Assembly (NCBI GenBank): GCA_050290265.1
Contig: JBNKHI010000010.1
Coordinates: forward strand, 18,438 to 82,437
Origin: JBNKFV01 sp050290265
GTDB lineage: Bacteria; Pseudomonadota; Gammaproteobacteria; Pseudomonadales; Cellvibrionaceae
Reading direction: 5' to 3'
Length of the DNA: 64,000 nucleotides
Below, in pieces: positions 51,004 through 60,434 of the stretch. Positions within the stretch are counted from its first letter, which is position 1. Each line of letters begins with the position of its first letter. The position numbers were made by a program, and so were the translations under genes. The notes below the pieces were generated by a model that was given only the letters and a program-made list of their open reading frames with translations, did no database searches and was not told the origin of the DNA.

Positions 51004-53490
51004 ATGAAAAAATGGCAAATTTGTTACGCAACACAGCGCACCAAAAATAGGCAACCAAGCAATATATCCAAGTCAATATTACCTTGCTTATTGATGGCTA
51101 CCGTAAGCAATTTAGTAAGCGCGGAAACCGCAAAAGAACAAGGGGCCATCCTCGAAGAAGTTTTCGTAACAGCACAATTCCGTAAGCAAAGTGTTCAAGA
51201 AACACCGATTGCCATCACCGCAGTGACAGGTGACATGCTGGAAGCCCGCATCCAAACAAATATTTTCGAAGTTTCGCGCCAAGCTCCAAACGTCACGTTA
51301 ACGCCACAAGGGCAAGCCTGGGGGCCAGCAATGGTAGCGTTTATTCGAGGTGTTGGACAAAGTGATTTTATCTATGCACTTGAACCTGGCGTCGGTATTT
51401 ACGTAGACGACGTTTACTATTCAACGCTAACAGGATCGCTGCTAGAACTTATGGATCTCGATCGTGTTGAAATTTTGCGAGGCCCACAGGGCACTCTAGC
51501 CGGTCGAAACTCAGTCGGGGGCGCCGTTAAGCTTTTTTCTAAAAAACCAACCGGAGAAGGTGTTGGCGACATCTCGGTTACTTATGGATCTTATGATCGA
51601 TTAGATTTTAGCGGCAACTATGACTTTACAGTAGTGCCCGATAAATTATTTGCACGTATCTCGGGTATGTCTCAATCCAAAGATGGCTATATTAAGCGGG
51701 TCGACTATGGCTGCTCTCACCCTAGCTCAGGGGTTCCCACTTTCGCCGTTGGTGATGGCTGCAATCTTGGAACACTCGGCGGTAAGTCACTAACTGCAGC
51801 GCGCTTGGCTTTACTATGGAATGCTTCAGATTCTGTTCAAGTCGATTTCAGCGCAGATATAACTAACGACCACTCTGAAGCTGGCGGCGACGTCTTACGC
51901 TATGCCAATGCAACCCAATCTATCGATGACGGAGACCCATCTACTCCTGTAGTATTTTTGGATAATCGTTTTGTAGCTTATGGACCAAACGCAGGCGATC
52001 CAAATGGAAGCAATCCATACATTACCTATTCCACATTCATGGATCCGAATCAGCCTACAGCAAGCCTACCTTATAGCCCTCATTCATTGGCGCCTATTCA
52101 ATACTTTGAAGGAAAAGGTTTTTCCACCGCTATTAATTGGGAGATCTCTGAAAATTTTGAGCTCAACTCAATAACAGCCTATCGTGAATATGAAACAAAA
52201 TTTACAGAAGATGCAGATGGCTCTCCCATTCATGGGCAACTTGCCTATCAACAATTAGAACACGAGCAATACAGTCAGGAGTTAAGATTAAACGGAACAG
52301 TTGCAGACGGCGAAGTAGATTTCACGGCCGGCTTGTTTTGGTTCCAATCTGATGGTGTATTTCGCGGACGATTTTCATTGCCCTACCTGCCTGCAGACTT
52401 TATTCACCCAGGCGATCCTTCTAGTAACGACTCACAAGCCGTCTTTTTAAATTCTACATGGCACGCTACTGATCGCATGAATATTTCAGCGGGCATACGC
52501 TATTCCAAAGATGAAAAATCCTACCGGTTTTTCCGCCGCAATCCCGATGGAACAATCCCTTCAATACCTTGTGGCGCGCCACCACAAGCGCCAAACTGCT
52601 CGCAATTTGGTTTAGACAATCAACCTAGTGGTTTTGATGGTGACAATACTGACTGGCGTATAGCCCTTGATTACTCGGTAAATGAAGACATCTTAGTATA
52701 TGGCTCTGTTTCAACAGGGTATCGTGCCGGCGGTATAAACCCACGTCCATTTTTTGGCCCTGGATCAATCCTACCGGTGAACGGAAACTCTATTGATTTT
52801 ATCAATGGCATACCTATAGACGTCAACCAAATAGGTCCCTTTGAGCCAGAAACTCTAACTGCCTATGAAATTGGCGCAAAGATGGATTTACTAGATAAAA
52901 CCTTGCGACTCAATATGTCCGCTTTTCGAAATGATTACGAAGACATTATTTTAAATTTACAGTTCTGCCCTATTTTTTGCTTTAAGCCAACTAATGTTGG
53001 TACTGCAGAAGTATCGGGCTTTGAAGTTGAATTACAGTATTACCCAACATCCAAGCTATCTATCGATGCATCCTTCAGTAAGTTAGATTTTCAATACACA
53101 GAGACCGATTTTTCACGCACATTTGTTTCCAAAGATATGACGTCTCCATTCACACCGGATACCCAAGCAAGCTTAGGTATTCAATTTGATTTTTATACTG
53201 GTCCAGCAGGCACACTAACAGGACGAATAGATACCTCCTATCAATCCAAAATGTTTGCAGAAGCAATTAACGCTACGAACAACAAAATTGATGGCTATAC
53301 GTTAACCAACCTCCATTTCATGTGGATATCACCTGATGAATCATGGTCAACCTCGTTAGAGGGCATCAACATAGCCGACACTTACTACGAGCTAAGCCGC
53401 TTTGATCAGTCTAACGGGCCTGCGCAAACGGTTACCGCAAATCCTGGCACCCCCCGAACGTGGGCTATAAAAATTAAGCACCAGTTCTAA
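51004..53490 (+). CDS. TonB-dependent receptor
   Basis: The 828-residue protein begins with an extended signal region (about 1-40, cleaved near VSA-ETA). It then has a TonB box in EEVFVTAQ (about 51-58), a plug domain (QETPIAITAVTGDMLEA, FIRGVGQSDF, VEILRGPQGTLAGRNSVGGAVKL) and a large barrel that ends TWAIKIKHQF with terminal Phe. The long form with many Asp/Asn-rich loops and cysteine pairs in extracellular loops is typical of marine receptors for hydrophobic or complex organic ligands. ATG 51004 is preferred: GGGGAA precedes it. First gene of the rightward operon. Confidence 0.92.
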   Translation: MKKWQICYATQRTKNRQPSNISKSILPCLLMATVSNLVSAETAKEQGAILEEVFVTAQFRKQSVQETPIAITAVTGDMLEARIQTNIFEVSRQAPNVTLTPQGQAWGPAMVAFIRGVGQSDFIYALEPGVGIYVDDVYYSTLTGSLLELMDLDRVEILRGPQGTLAGRNSVGGAVKLFSKKPTGEGVGDISVTYGSYDRLDFSGNYDFTVVPDKLFARISGMSQSKDGYIKRVDYGCSHPSSGVPTFAVGDGCNLGTLGGKSLTAARLALLWNASDSVQVDFSADITNDHSEAGGDVLRYANATQSIDDGDPSTPVVFLDNRFVAYGPNAGDPNGSNPYITYSTFMDPNQPTASLPYSPHSLAPIQYFEGKGFSTAINWEISENFELNSITAYREYETKFTEDADGSPIHGQLAYQQLEHEQYSQELRLNGTVADGEVDFTAGLFWFQSDGVFRGRFSLPYLPADFIHPGDPSSNDSQAVFLNSTWHATDRMNISAGIRYSKDEKSYRFFRRNPDGTIPSIPCGAPPQAPNCSQFGLDNQPSGFDGDNTDWRIALDYSVNEDILVYGSVSTGYRAGGINPRPFFGPGSILPVNGNSIDFINGIPIDVNQIGPFEPETLTAYEIGAKMDLLDKTLRLNMSAFRNDYEDIILNLQFCPIFCFKPTNVGTAEVSGFEVELQYYPTSKLSIDASFSKLDFQYTETDFSRTFVSKDMTSPFTPDTQASLGIQFDFYTGPAGTLTGRIDTSYQSKMFAEAINATNNKIDGYTLTNLHFMWISPDESWSTSLEGINIADTYYELSRFDQSNGPAQTVTANPGTPRTWAIKIKHQF

Positions 53491-53624
53491 ACCATGAACC
53501 TTTATTAGTACGCAAGCACCTTCGATCCCAGAAAGAGAATGTGGCTTTTTCCAGGACCGCAGATTAAGAACTTATATGCTAAATCTACAACTGATATTAA
53601 ACCCAATACAGGTTCGGTCAAAGT

Positions 53625-54542
53625 ATGTTTTTAAGATCAATAAAAATTAAGTATCTAACAACTAGCATAACATTGATGACTCTTGCTTCAGTTGCTTTCG
53701 CGCAGTCAACTGAAACACCCACTACATTCTCTCAAGGTTTTGCGGGTGCGAGCGACGCGGACAGCGCTAGCGAAGGATTGGCGTTAAAAGGATCGCCCGA
53801 CAAACCCAATCAAGACCCTAGAGATTTCAATGGGTTATGGAAGCCCGGAGTAACACCTAGAAGAACACCATTAAAAACACTAGACGATGCATTCACACTG
53901 GAAGAACCACCATTAACTAAACGTGCTCAGGATTTTGTGCGGATGATACGAAGCAAACGTGAAAAAGGGTTTCTGCCTAGTCTGTCTACCCACGCATGTC
54001 GTTCGCCCGGTGTTTATACGCAGCTATTCCCCGCATTTGTGATAGGTGTCATTCAAACTGATGAAGCCATGTTTCAGCTCTTTGAGCTGCCGCGTCTAGT
54101 TAGAAAAATACACATTGGTGAAAATTTTCCCAAACACATAGAACCTAGTTATGTGGGCTACTCCATTGGACACTGGGAAGGCGACACGCTCGTGGTCGAA
54201 ACCAAAGGTTATAACGGACTTGGTGAACTAGACATTACAGGAGCGCCTGTGAGTAAAAACACTCGTATGTATGAGCGTTATACAAAAGCCAAGAATGGAA
54301 AACACATTAACATATCTATCAAGGTAGAAGATCCTGAGTATCTCACTGAGCCTCTGGAAGTCGAACGACAATGGGTATCGTCATACGGCACTCAACACGG
54401 TGAATATGATTGCGAAGAAAGCCCTAGAGAAGACATGGAAGGACACACTTATTACTACGAAGACCTCTACGTTCCTGTCTGTGTCCGTAAGCAAGGCAAA
54501 GGCACCGAGCCTTCCAAAGTCGTTTGCAATTATCAACCATAA
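53625..54542 (+). CDS. Exported protein of unknown family, paralog A
   Basis: The 305-residue protein has a signal peptide (about 1-26, cleaved after AFA-Q). It shows a DPRDFNGLWKPG motif (about residues 64-75), HACRSPG, and the conserved YSIGHWEGDTLVVETKGYNGLGELD block (about 180-204). Paired cysteines lie near the end (YDCEESPRED, VPVCVRKQ, VVCNYQP). I know this block from uncharacterised exported proteins that occur beside DUF6152 and DUF6644 genes, often in clusters, but not any function. It is a close paralog of the gene at 56299 and a distant relative of that at 55580. Confidence 0.75.
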   Translation: MFLRSIKIKYLTTSITLMTLASVAFAQSTETPTTFSQGFAGASDADSASEGLALKGSPDKPNQDPRDFNGLWKPGVTPRRTPLKTLDDAFTLEEPPLTKRAQDFVRMIRSKREKGFLPSLSTHACRSPGVYTQLFPAFVIGVIQTDEAMFQLFELPRLVRKIHIGENFPKHIEPSYVGYSIGHWEGDTLVVETKGYNGLGELDITGAPVSKNTRMYERYTKAKNGKHINISIKVEDPEYLTEPLEVERQWVSSYGTQHGEYDCEESPREDMEGHTYYYEDLYVPVCVRKQGKGTEPSKVVCNYQP

Positions 54543-54592
54543 AAACATCAATAAATCTTAATGGAAATGCAGAATCAGGGTTGGCGTACAAA

Positions 54593-55093
54593 ATGATAGA
54601 AACGTTGAGAAACATAGGCTTATATCTGGCAGAAACGGGCTTAAGCACGACTCTAAATGCTACTGCATGGGCAGCCCCCCTATTACAGACAATTCACATT
54701 ATTTTTGTATGTGCAGTAATGATCAGCATGCTTTTAGTTAATTTAAGAATACTTAATGTATTTTCAAAAAATAAGTCAATACAATTTATCTCCCGCCACT
54801 TTCACCCTTGGATTTGGTATTCACTACCAATTTTATTGGTGACGGGATCTTTACTAATTATCACCGAACCAGGGCGTTCAATTACCAACCCAGCCTTTAT
54901 ATTAAAAATGGCTTTGTTCATTACAGCCATCTCACTTACTTTCCTTCAGCAGCTAGTAATAAGAAGAGAGTATGAACACAGTGAAACTTTCAATACAACA
55001 ACAATAGAAAAATACATATCTATTTTTTTGATAGCTTGCTGGTCCTCTATCGTTTTCTGTGGAAGGTGGATAGCTTACATTTTGAGCTGGTAA
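54593..55093 (+). CDS. DUF6644-type integral membrane protein (copy 1)
   Basis: A 166-residue protein with four helices (about 28-50, 75-92, 102-122 and 140-160). It shows the family features: an aliphatic first helix preceded by LLQTIHIIFVCAVMISMLLVNLRIL with a conserved His, then WIWYSLPILLVTGSLLI and a final CGRWIAYILSW. The His and Arg-Trp pattern is reminiscent of heme- or copper-linked membrane proteins such as CopD. The start at 54593 gives the normal length; an upstream frame of 23 residues overlaps the preceding gene. Confidence 0.72.
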   Translation: MIETLRNIGLYLAETGLSTTLNATAWAAPLLQTIHIIFVCAVMISMLLVNLRILNVFSKNKSIQFISRHFHPWIWYSLPILLVTGSLLIITEPGRSITNPAFILKMALFITAISLTFLQQLVIRREYEHSETFNTTTIEKYISIFLIACWSSIVFCGRWIAYILSW

Positions 55094-55119
55094 CTTTATT
55101 AATTTTTTTGGAGAAACTT

Positions 55120-55569
55120 ATGTCACTTAAACGTTTATTTCTTGCATCCATAGTTTTCGCTATGTCTTCAGAAGCATTTTCCCATCATTCAACGGCTGAG
55201 TTTGATTACAGCAAAGATATTCTTATCGAAGGCCAAATTGTAGAGGTTCAATGGATGAATCCACATTCCTTTATTGAGGTTTTGGCACCCGGAAAAGATG
55301 GAGCTGAAGCAGTACGCTGGTCTATTGAGTTTGGATCACCCAACATTAATCGCCGCATGGGCTGGAAGAAGACATCACTAAAAAGTGGCGAGAAAGTTAT
55401 TATTCACTTAGCTCCGACTCGAGATGGAAAACCCAGAGGAACCTTGAGAACGGTAACCAAAGAAGATGGAAAGGTACTACACGGCTTAGCCGGCCTAACA
55501 AAATCAGATGACAAAGGCGCACCGCTCATAAACAAAGATGCGGTTAAAACAATCAGCGAAAAATACTAA
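55120..55569 (+). CDS. DUF6152-type periplasmic protein with N-terminal His-His
   Basis: The 149-residue protein has a signal peptide of 21 residues ending SEAFS. If cleaved there, the mature chain begins HHSTAEFDYSKD, i.e. with two histidines. The family pattern continues as ILIEGQIVEVQWMNPHSFIEV, then RWSIEFGSPNINRRMGW and KVIIHLAPTRDGKPRGTLRTV. A free N-terminal His followed by another His and a later NPH suggests a histidine-brace or CopC-like copper site; this is an inference. GGAGAAACTT precedes the ATG; 26 bp from the DUF6644 gene. Confidence 0.75.
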   Translation: MSLKRLFLASIVFAMSSEAFSHHSTAEFDYSKDILIEGQIVEVQWMNPHSFIEVLAPGKDGAEAVRWSIEFGSPNINRRMGWKKTSLKSGEKVIIHLAPTRDGKPRGTLRTVTKEDGKVLHGLAGLTKSDDKGAPLINKDAVKTISEKY

Positions 55570-55579
55570 GGGGATAAAC

Positions 55580-56293
55580 GTGAAAAACAAATCGAGCATA
55601 AAGAAAAATATTATTGCCATTGTCCTCTTAGGTTTTTGCAGCCAGGTTTTATCTAGCACTGAAAGTTTAAAAAAAAATATCAATGGAATCTGGGTAGTTG
55701 AAAACTCTACCACTAAGATTCTAACAGTAGAAAACAAAATCCCACCACTGAATGAAGAGGGAGAGGAAATTTACGAAGAGCATAATAGAAAATATAAGGA
55801 CGATGACCGGTCATTCGACAGGACTACCTGGTGTGCTTCACCAGGTTATCCCAGACTAATTCTGGCTAATCATCCGTTTGAAATTGCCGTCAGTAATCGA
55901 CGTGTCGCTTTTATGTCATCTTGGGCAAATTGGTATCGAACGGTTGATATGAGTGGAGAGACCTGGGCGATTCCTGAAGAATATTCTAGCGTTGGCGTAG
56001 CTCTAGGGCGATGGAATGCAGACACGCTAGTTATTGAAACAACTGGCTTGAAATCTGATGTTGTGATGGACCAATACGGACTACCTGTGTCATGGGCTAT
56101 GAAAATAACAGAACACATCAAGTTACTGTCTAAAAATAGACTTGAAATACGTTTTGTAATTGAAGATCCCGAGTACTACTCGAAACCCTGGGAAATGATT
56201 AAGACATTCAAAAGAATGGAAACCAATCATGTGCAGGAATACATATGCCTAGATGAAATTAAAAAGGGCCACCCCCCATTGATAGAGGGTTAA
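55580..56293 (+). CDS. Exported protein related to paralogs A and B (divergent)
   Basis: The 237-residue protein starts at GTG with AGGGG upstream and a signal peptide (about 1-24). It keeps the core GRWNADTLVIETTGL and IEDPEYYSKPWEM of the neighbouring paralogs, but lacks the DPRDFNGLW block in its usual form (NINGIWVVEN instead) and has different cysteines (TWCASPGYPRL, EYICLDEI). It is shorter by about 70 residues. Probably the same fold with a different role. The function is unknown. Confidence 0.65.
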   Translation: MKNKSSIKKNIIAIVLLGFCSQVLSSTESLKKNINGIWVVENSTTKILTVENKIPPLNEEGEEIYEEHNRKYKDDDRSFDRTTWCASPGYPRLILANHPFEIAVSNRRVAFMSSWANWYRTVDMSGETWAIPEEYSSVGVALGRWNADTLVIETTGLKSDVVMDQYGLPVSWAMKITEHIKLLSKNRLEIRFVIEDPEYYSKPWEMIKTFKRMETNHVQEYICLDEIKKGHPPLIEG

Positions 56294-56298
56294 TTGAA

Positions 56299-57225
56299 AT
56301 GGCGGATATACTCCCATTAAATAAATATATCGGCACGATTGGCATTGTGGTGAGCCTGTTTGCGCAATCAACACTTAGCTTTGAAGTTAACCCTCAAGCA
56401 TTCTCTGGTGGCCCCGATGCTGATGATACGACCTTACTCGAAAACCCAGAAGGATATGGGATGCTGGGACCCAAAGAAACGCCCAGCGCAGACCCGAGGG
56501 ATTTCAACGGTCTTTGGCGTCCAGGGGCAACGCCAAGGAAGACACCGTTGAAATCGGTAAACGATGTATTCGCATTGGAAGATATTTCACTCACCCCCTA
56601 TGCGGAAAAGATCACCAGAATGATCACTAAAATTAGGGACGAAGGTAGTCCTGTTCAACTGTCGTCTACCGCTTGTCGTTCGCACGGTATAGCAACAGCG
56701 TTATTCCCTTCATTTGTCATGGCCATCGTCCAGAACGACCACAACGTCATGATTATGTATGAGCAGCCACGTTACATTCAAAAAATTCGCCTTAATAGAA
56801 AACATCCAAAAAATCTAGAACCGTCTTATGGGGGGCATTCAATAGGTCACTGGGATGGGAATACCCTGGTTGTAGAGACGGTTGGGTTTAATGGCTTAGG
56901 AGAGCTGGACATTAGTGGCGCCCCAGTAAGTGAAAATGCAAAAATGATTCAAAAAATCACTAAATCAGAAAACGGAACGGTACTAAACCTTCAAGTCACA
57001 ATAGAGGATCCCTTTTATTTAACCGAACCCGTTGTTGTTGATCGTCGCTGGATTTGGACTAATGGCATTCAGCAAGGTGAATTCGATTGTGAGGAAAACC
57101 CCCGCGAAGATATGAATAATGAAACGTTCTACATTGAAGATCTTTACAAGCCCCTATGTGTCAGGATCGAAGGTAAAGGAGCAGAACCCTCAAGGGTGGT
57201 CTGTGACAAACTGGGAAAAATTTAA
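56299..57225 (+). CDS. Exported protein of unknown family, paralog B
   Basis: The 308-residue protein has a signal peptide (about 1-30) and aligns with the product of 53625 over the whole length: GPDADDTTLLENPEGYG, DPRDFNGLWRPGATPRKTPLKSV, CRSHGIATALFPSFVM, SIGHWDGNTLVVETVGFNGLGELDISGAPVSE and EFDCEENPREDMNNE. The conserved cysteines at CRSHG, FDCEE, LCVRIEG and VVCDK occur in both paralogs, so they may form disulfides. It sits 6 bp after the divergent relative. Confidence 0.75.
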   Translation: MADILPLNKYIGTIGIVVSLFAQSTLSFEVNPQAFSGGPDADDTTLLENPEGYGMLGPKETPSADPRDFNGLWRPGATPRKTPLKSVNDVFALEDISLTPYAEKITRMITKIRDEGSPVQLSSTACRSHGIATALFPSFVMAIVQNDHNVMIMYEQPRYIQKIRLNRKHPKNLEPSYGGHSIGHWDGNTLVVETVGFNGLGELDISGAPVSENAKMIQKITKSENGTVLNLQVTIEDPFYLTEPVVVDRRWIWTNGIQQGEFDCEENPREDMNNETFYIEDLYKPLCVRIEGKGAEPSRVVCDKLGKI

Positions 57226-57263
57226 ACACAACAGTCATATCAAATTTAATTGATTGGAGAAAA

Positions 57264-57761
57264 ATGATGATAGTAGCGGCCTTTCAATGGTTGAAGGAAT
57301 CTACGCTGGGAATTTTTATGGCGGAAAATGAATTTGCTTTTCCCTGGATTGAATGCATTCATGTTATAGCGTTGTGTATTACCGTAGGTTCGATCCTGTT
57401 GCTCGACTTTCGTTTATTAGGTCTCGCCTATAAACACTGGTCGTTAAAAGACATGAGTCAGAGTCTACTACCAGTGACATGGTGGGCTTATGCCGTCGCA
57501 CTCGTTACCGGCATCTGCCTGTTATCATCAAATGCTCTGGCCTATCTTGCCAATCCAGCGTTTTTGTTAAAAATGACCTTTATGGCTATTGCCGGCATAA
57601 ATATGCTTTTATTTCATTTTGTGACCAACAAAAACATTTCGGACATTGACCATATTACTGATTTATCGCTTTCAGCGCGTATAGCAGGAGGCGTTTCATT
57701 TTGCTGCTGGATTACGGTGGTTGGTGCAGGTCGCTGGATCGGTTTTATTAGCCCTTGGTAA
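57264..57761 (+). CDS. DUF6644-type integral membrane protein (copy 2)
   Basis: A 165-residue protein with four or five helices. FPWIECIHVIALCITVGSILLLDFRLLGL carries the same conserved His and Asp/Asn-Phe/Leu-Arg-Leu-Leu pattern as copy 1. It then has WWAYAVALVTGICLLS, NPAFLLKMTFMAIAGINMLLFHF and a final GAGRWIGFISPW. Start ATG-ATG is preceded by GGAG. It is closer to the common DUF6644 form than copy 1, so the two may be subunits of one complex. Confidence 0.8.
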   Translation: MMIVAAFQWLKESTLGIFMAENEFAFPWIECIHVIALCITVGSILLLDFRLLGLAYKHWSLKDMSQSLLPVTWWAYAVALVTGICLLSSNALAYLANPAFLLKMTFMAIAGINMLLFHFVTNKNISDIDHITDLSLSARIAGGVSFCCWITVVGAGRWIGFISPW

Positions 57762-57770
57762 TGGAGCGTA

Positions 57771-57965
57771 ATGACCACACAACCCAACAATGATTCAACG
57801 CTAAAGCTAAGAAAGAACCTTGATGATGCTCTTTCCTGCACGCCTACATTTTATCCTGAACACCTAAAAATCCTGAACAGGCATAAAGGTCATACCTATT
57901 GTTGCCCCGCGTTTTTTCAAACTCGCAATAACCCATTCAAAAAATCTGTCGTTGACTACGATTGA
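57771..57965 (+). CDS. Possible small protein at operon end
   Basis: A 64-codon frame starts 9 bp after the second DUF6644 gene with GGAGC as a possible ribosome site. The product starts MTTQPNNDSTLKLRKNLDDALS and has two cysteines in HTYCCPAFF. It is mostly polar, with no known motif, and its last 10 bp overlap the convergent metallopeptidase gene. It could be real and cotranscribed, or chance. Confidence 0.35.
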   Translation: MTTQPNNDSTLKLRKNLDDALSCTPTFYPEHLKILNRHKGHTYCCPAFFQTRNNPFKKSVVDYD

Positions 57966-59053
57966 GAATTATCGGTACCGGACTGAGTACGCTGATAGGT
58001 TCGAAGTATTCGGTGGATAAAACTAAGTTTATTGCGTACTGCGGGCACAAGAATAAAGGGGTAAAGATCTGGCTGGCCCATACTGCGATTTAGACTGTTA
58101 ACTGCAAAGGTCAGCGGTAAATGTTGTTCAATTATCTCGCTGAAGTCGTCGTGTTCAAACGGATTAATCGTAATGGCAACGGCCAGTGAAGCGTTTTTAT
58201 TCGCCTGCGGATGCAGTTGTATACCGAACTGATGGGCGGTCTCCATAGTGTCGACAATATGAAAATAGTGCGCCCAGGTTTCAGCCCAGTCTTCCCAGGG
58301 ATGCGACGACGCATAAACGCTGACAAAATTGTCGCGCCAGTTTGGTAAAGGGCTTTGATAATGCTTTTGCAAGGCTGCAGCATAATCTGCGCGTTCGTCA
58401 CCAAACAGCCGCCGGCACTCTTCCAGTCTTTCAGGGTAGGGAAAAATGAGCTGGTCCCAATAGTAGTGTCCAACTTCATGACGAAAGTGCCCGATCAATG
58501 TGCGATAAGACTCACTTAGGTCTTCGCGCCGCTGTTCGCGTTCCGCTGAACTGGCTTCGGCAGCATTGATGGTAACCTGCCCCATGGAATGCCCAGTCAT
58601 GGTTTGCGCATTGTGAGGAACGGCATCTTTTTCAGAAATAAAATCAAACGCCAATCCATTTTCCGGGGCGTCATGTTTACTTTGCACGGGCAAATTTAAA
58701 CGCAACAACCCATACACTAAACGGTGCTTGGCAAATTCAAGTTTCTGCCAGGCTTCGCGTTGTTCGATTTTTTCCAGATTTGGGATATGACGATTAAGTT
58801 CACAGGCAATACAGTATTTGTCGTCGCCATCGACTAACCAGTTACAAACGCCATGTTGGAAGTTGTCACAATACCGCCAGACTTTGGCTGGCGACGACGT
58901 ATCCATCAGCGCCTGCCAGCCGTTGTTAATTGGCTTCAGGGTGCTAAGTTCGAGTAACTCTGAAAGAAACCCCAGGCTTGAGCCACACCGTTCGCATCGA
59001 GTATTTTCAAACAGCACAGTTTGCGAGCATTGCTGGCAACTATAAATTTTCAT
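57956..59053 (-). CDS. Putative zinc-binding metallopeptidase (DUF2248 type)
   Basis: A 365-residue protein with two N-terminal zinc ribbons (CQQC...CERC at 6-23; YCDNFQHGVC...CIAC at 62-84). A peptidase domain follows with HEVGH (His192, Glu193, His196) in a GHFRHEVGHYYWD context, and a downstream EDWAETWAHYFH that could supply the third ligand. These intracellular proteins look like proteases with an unknown substrate. Complete. Confidence 0.85.
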   Translation of the reverse strand: MKIYSCQQCSQTVLFENTRCERCGSSLGFLSELLELSTLKPINNGWQALMDTSSPAKVWRYCDNFQHGVCNWLVDGDDKYCIACELNRHIPNLEKIEQREAWQKLEFAKHRLVYGLLRLNLPVQSKHDAPENGLAFDFISEKDAVPHNAQTMTGHSMGQVTINAAEASSAEREQRREDLSESYRTLIGHFRHEVGHYYWDQLIFPYPERLEECRRLFGDERADYAAALQKHYQSPLPNWRDNFVSVYASSHPWEDWAETWAHYFHIVDTMETAHQFGIQLHPQANKNASLAVAITINPFEHDDFSEIIEQHLPLTFAVNSLNRSMGQPDLYPFILVPAVRNKLSFIHRILRTYQRTQSGTDNSQS

Positions 59054-59098
59054 AAGGGCTCAATTGGATTTCGTTGCGTAATGGAATTTAGGCGTTGA

Positions 59099-60313
59099 TT
59101 ACGTATTCGCTTTAATCGCCCCCAGTAGCTTATACGCTAACAATACACAGGCGATCACTGCAATCACTTCCGCAAACAAACTAAATACGCCGCCCAGACT
59201 AAAATACTCGAGAAAGGGCGATACCAGAACGGGGGACATAAACTGTCCAAAAAACAGGAACGACGTGAGCGTACCAATTGCCAACCCTAAATGCTCTTTA
59301 CTGACGATTGCCATGCATAAGGAAACACCCAGTGGCATCAGTATACCCAGCCCGGTTCCCGCAAAGGCCAGTCCCACGACTGCCATGGCAAAACTATCGG
59401 CATGCCCGACAATAAACATTCCGATACTAAGATTGACCATAATCCATACTAACGCTAGTAAGCCGCCGAGCAGATTCATTAATCGACGAAAGAATAACGC
59501 GCCCATAGACGAGAAAAATGCCATACAGGCCAGTGCCATACCGGCTTTTGCTGCGCCCAAACCAATCTCGCCAAACAGGAACGGTAGTTGCACTGGCAAC
59601 ACGTAGTAGATCATGGCCATACCCATAACCATCAGATAGATACGCAGTAGCAGCCATTTCGACGTTTTTTTAGCGGGATGACTTGCCTCGCCGTTCGTCT
59701 CTGGCGCTGGCTGGCGACTGCGAAACTTGCGCCCTCCCGTTTCACGAACAAAACCGGCAAAGCCGACGAAGAGTAAAAACCCCAAGCTATACAGGAAAAA
59801 TGGCAGCCGCCAGGAGATTTCTGCCAATATGCCGCCCAGGCTGAGTATCACTATCCCGCCCATACTCATAGCCGTGCTTTGCAAACCTAAAAAGCGTTGC
59901 CGTGCCTGGCCCTCAAACAAATCTCCGGCAATAGTCGTGAGTGCGGTCATCAGGCCGGCAATAAAAATACCCAAAAGTGCTCTGCTGGCCAGAATCCAAT
60001 AGAGCGAGTCCATAAAGTAGCCTGCGGTACCAGCACAGCCACAACCCAGGCTTGATAACAACAGCATAGGCCAACGGCCGTAACGATCTACCAAACTGCC
60101 CATCACAAAGGAACAGAGAGCAATCGCCAATGATGGAATCGTAATCACGAGTTTCACTAATAACTCGGCGTTTGGCACATCCGCAAAATGCTGCCCCATG
60201 CCGGCAATACCTGGGGCAATGGCCAGCCCCCCCATCACAGTCAACATGCTGCCAAACAGCAAGGCGATATTACGATAACGTTCAGTTGGGTTTTTAAACA
60301 TGGGGGAACTCAA
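59099..60313 (-). CDS. MFS transporter
   Basis: The 404-residue carrier has twelve helices. Motif A is FVMGSLVDRYGRWPMLLLS after helix 2; helices 7-12 follow a cytosolic linker rich in Arg and Lys (GGRKFRSRQPAPETNGE). The pattern is that of drug/metabolite efflux or sugar carriers of the DHA1-like group. Its 3' end lies 45 bp from the metallopeptidase start on the same strand. A terminator separates it from the aldehyde dehydrogenase upstream. Confidence 0.82.
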   Translation of the reverse strand: MSSPMFKNPTERYRNIALLFGSMLTVMGGLAIAPGIAGMGQHFADVPNAELLVKLVITIPSLAIALCSFVMGSLVDRYGRWPMLLLSSLGCGCAGTAGYFMDSLYWILASRALLGIFIAGLMTALTTIAGDLFEGQARQRFLGLQSTAMSMGGIVILSLGGILAEISWRLPFFLYSLGFLLFVGFAGFVRETGGRKFRSRQPAPETNGEASHPAKKTSKWLLLRIYLMVMGMAMIYYVLPVQLPFLFGEIGLGAAKAGMALACMAFFSSMGALFFRRLMNLLGGLLALVWIMVNLSIGMFIVGHADSFAMAVVGLAFAGTGLGILMPLGVSLCMAIVSKEHLGLAIGTLTSFLFFGQFMSPVLVSPFLEYFSLGGVFSLFAEVIAVIACVLLAYKLLGAIKANT

Positions 60314-60344
60314 ATTACGGCCTACTGGGTCAAAAATTGATTGC

Positions 60345-60388
60345 TAAAAAAAACGCGAATTACCGAAACATTATGGTAATTCGCGTTT
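60345..60388 (-). terminator. Terminator of the aldehyde dehydrogenase gene
   Basis: The minus strand folds AACGCGAATTACC with GGTAATTCGCGTT (13-bp perfect stem), followed by eight T residues. It ends the ALDH transcript before the MFS gene. Confidence 0.95.
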
Positions 60389-60434
60389 ATACAGACAACG
60401 ATGCCTTAATACATTGATTTTTTACGGGTTAAAT

